Positions 8,201 through 8,355 of a DNA stretch of 8,355 nucleotides are shown here, one piece after another (position 1 is the first letter of the stretch; every line of letters starts with the position of its first letter). The notes beneath the pieces are model-generated. The model did no database searches and had not been told where the DNA came from. It was given only the letters and a program-made list of their open reading frames with translations. The stretch is taken from positions 1-8,355 of the forward strand of contig JAKQBU010000129.1 in NCBI GenBank assembly GCA_029573975.1, in the 5' to 3' direction. Both the position numbers and the translations under genes were made by a program. Origin of the DNA: Planctomycetota bacterium (GTDB lineage Bacteria > Planctomycetota > Phycisphaerae > Sedimentisphaerales > SM23-30).

Positions 8201-8355
8201 GGATTTCCGGCTGGCAGTGACGATTCCAGCCAATACGACCGCGACGGTCTATGTACCGGCTACAGACGACGATTTGGTCACGGCGGGCGGCCGGCGGGCG
8301 GGCCAGGCGGCGGGTGTGAAATTCCTGCGGATGGAAGAAGGTGCGGCGGTGTATG
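5157..8355 (+). CDS. Lipoprotein alpha-L-rhamnosidase, glycoside hydrolase family 78 (3' end outside window)
   Basis: This exported enzyme is expected to remove terminal alpha-L-rhamnose from plant or algal polysaccharides and glycosides by inversion. The frame is uninterrupted for 1066 codons and reaches the right edge at EGAAVY, a typical near-terminal segment, so only a short tail is missing. Order: signal peptide and lipid cysteine C19; Ig/Fn3-like domain (about 28-137); an extra jelly-roll region (about 187-326) with DDRYELFVNGKFAG; the GH78 N-terminal beta-sandwich (about 342-520) with GYELHLNG-like wording and GDGWYAG at 414-420; a second beta domain (about 530-635) with FDLGQNFAGW; the (alpha/alpha)6 catalytic domain (about 639-975); and a C-terminal beta domain. 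The catalytic signature PTDCPQRDERLGWTGDA (665-681) supplies the general acid E673 and substrate residues D667, R671, W677 and D680. AWGDA (731-735), GDW (782-784) and the base E934 in TTIWERWDGW complete the site. It has its own spacer, a candidate promoter and a strong ribosome binding site, so it is probably transcribed separately from lysA. The exact glycan target cannot be read from the sequence. Confidence 0.95.
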   Translation, partial: MRKFMSILWSGLFLLVLGCEGTMEKAMKVTNLRCEYRVNPLGIDVKQPRLSWELESVQRGQKQSGYQILAAGSKELLEQNQGDLWDSGKVESDQTVQLEYRGNALASRNPCWWKVRVWDQDGRVSGWSRPAYWTMGLLAAGDWQANWIGNTAEAGVQWKQAVEPVDLTGCKWIWQSGEEVRKAAPGTCYFRGKIMIPQGRTIQRARIRLSADDRYELFVNGKFAGITHMFGSIAGVMPVANYELTGLIGPGENVIAVQVTNEGKENSTAGLLGRVMIEFTTGEPEICTIDAGWKSSRQAVEGWKQAGFDDSGWGQAQEIAALGEDPWGWVNQNDLQMAPSPYLRKEFTAAQKVQRAMVYVSALGCYELHLNGRRVGEDYFVPGWTDYNKRVYYRCYEVTDLVEKGANAIGAIVGDGWYAGHVGWGRKKNFYGERPWLKAQLELEYADGSREVVATDGSWKAGYGALVESDLLMGESYDARLDPAGWDRAGYDDSQWSAAVVKEDVTAPLQSYPGVTVQITGEVKAKEVKEPAPGKYVFDLGQNFAGWVRLKVKGKAGDRVVLRFAEVLRPDGMIYTENLRGARCQDMYILKGGGKEVWQPRFTFHGFRYVEVTGYPGKPGLDAITGVVAHSATPPVSTFECSSPMVNQLFKNIVWGQRSNYLEVPTDCPQRDERLGWTGDAQIFIRTATYNMDVASFFTKWLVDLDDAQNEEGAYPDVAPNATHKGAGVAAWGDAGVICPWTVYWVYGDTRVIQDHYDPMCRWIEYLKSHSENLLRPAEGYGDWVSIASDTPKDVVATAYFAYSTRLLSRMAAAIGKTEDAAKYERLFQDIRKVFNQAYVAEDGKIKGDTQTCYLLGLHFDLLPAAKRPLAAEHLIAALEQKNWHLSTGFVGLGYLLSTLSEVGRTDVAYRLLNNDTFPSWGYSIKNGATTIWERWDGWTDDKGFQDPGMNSFNHYSFGSVGQWMFATAAGIQTEGPGFQRLRIQPQPGGGMTYMKAGYDSIHGRIATDWRVDGKDFRLAVTIPANTTATVYVPATDDDLVTAGGRRAGQAAGVKFLRMEEGAAVY

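Noticed and set aside
1..8355. Defence system, CRISPR array, mobile element, tRNA or rRNA
   Set aside because: No repeat-spacer pattern, transposase or integrase motifs, tRNA-like segment or rRNA-like sequence was seen. Nearly all of the window is accounted for by known enzyme genes.

Overview
All recognisable genes in this window lie on the + strand. Five housekeeping-type genes are packed closely together. They are followed by a short intergenic region and a large, nearly complete gene for a secreted carbohydrate-active enzyme. The sequence is GC-rich and the coding strand is strongly G-biased. Real Shine-Dalgarno sites, a pyrophosphate-type phosphofructokinase, a lipoprotein alpha-L-rhamnosidase, and the sequence style of the LysA and BCCP proteins together suggest a Gram-negative polysaccharide degrader. 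I would guess the Planctomycetes/PVC group, perhaps a Phycisphaerae-like lineage. That placement is inference from protein resemblance and was not tested by any search.

Region 1-5047: the 3' two-thirds of an M24-family (Xaa-Pro type) metallopeptidase runs in from the left edge. After a 63-base gap come accB (biotin carboxyl carrier protein) and accC (biotin carboxylase), which together form the biotin half of acetyl-CoA carboxylase. Next are a 400-residue 6-phosphofructokinase with residues diagnostic of PPi use and lysA (diaminopimelate decarboxylase). The gaps accB-accC, accC-pfp and pfp-lysA are only 6, 6 and 8 bases, and the ribosome binding site of each downstream gene touches or overlaps the stop codon of the gene before it. 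This looks like one polycistronic, translationally coupled unit joining fatty-acid initiation, a reversible glycolytic step and the last step of lysine synthesis.

Region 5048-5156: a 109-base AT-richer spacer holds a plausible sigma70-type promoter and a strong AGGAG ribosome binding site. It marks the boundary between the housekeeping unit and the next gene.

Region 5157-8355: an uninterrupted reading frame of 1066 codons that runs off the right edge encodes a GH78 alpha-L-rhamnosidase. It has a lipoprotein signal peptide, an N-terminal Ig/Fn3-like domain, an inserted jelly-roll domain that may be CBM67-like, and an intact (alpha/alpha)6 catalytic domain. Only a few C-terminal residues appear to be missing.

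I saw no RNA genes, CRISPR arrays, insertion sequences or phage genes. I do not see an undescribed system here. The points most worth a second look are the gene linkage, the coupled stop/ribosome-binding-site junctions, the absence of efp between the peptidase and accB, and the extra domain in the rhamnosidase.
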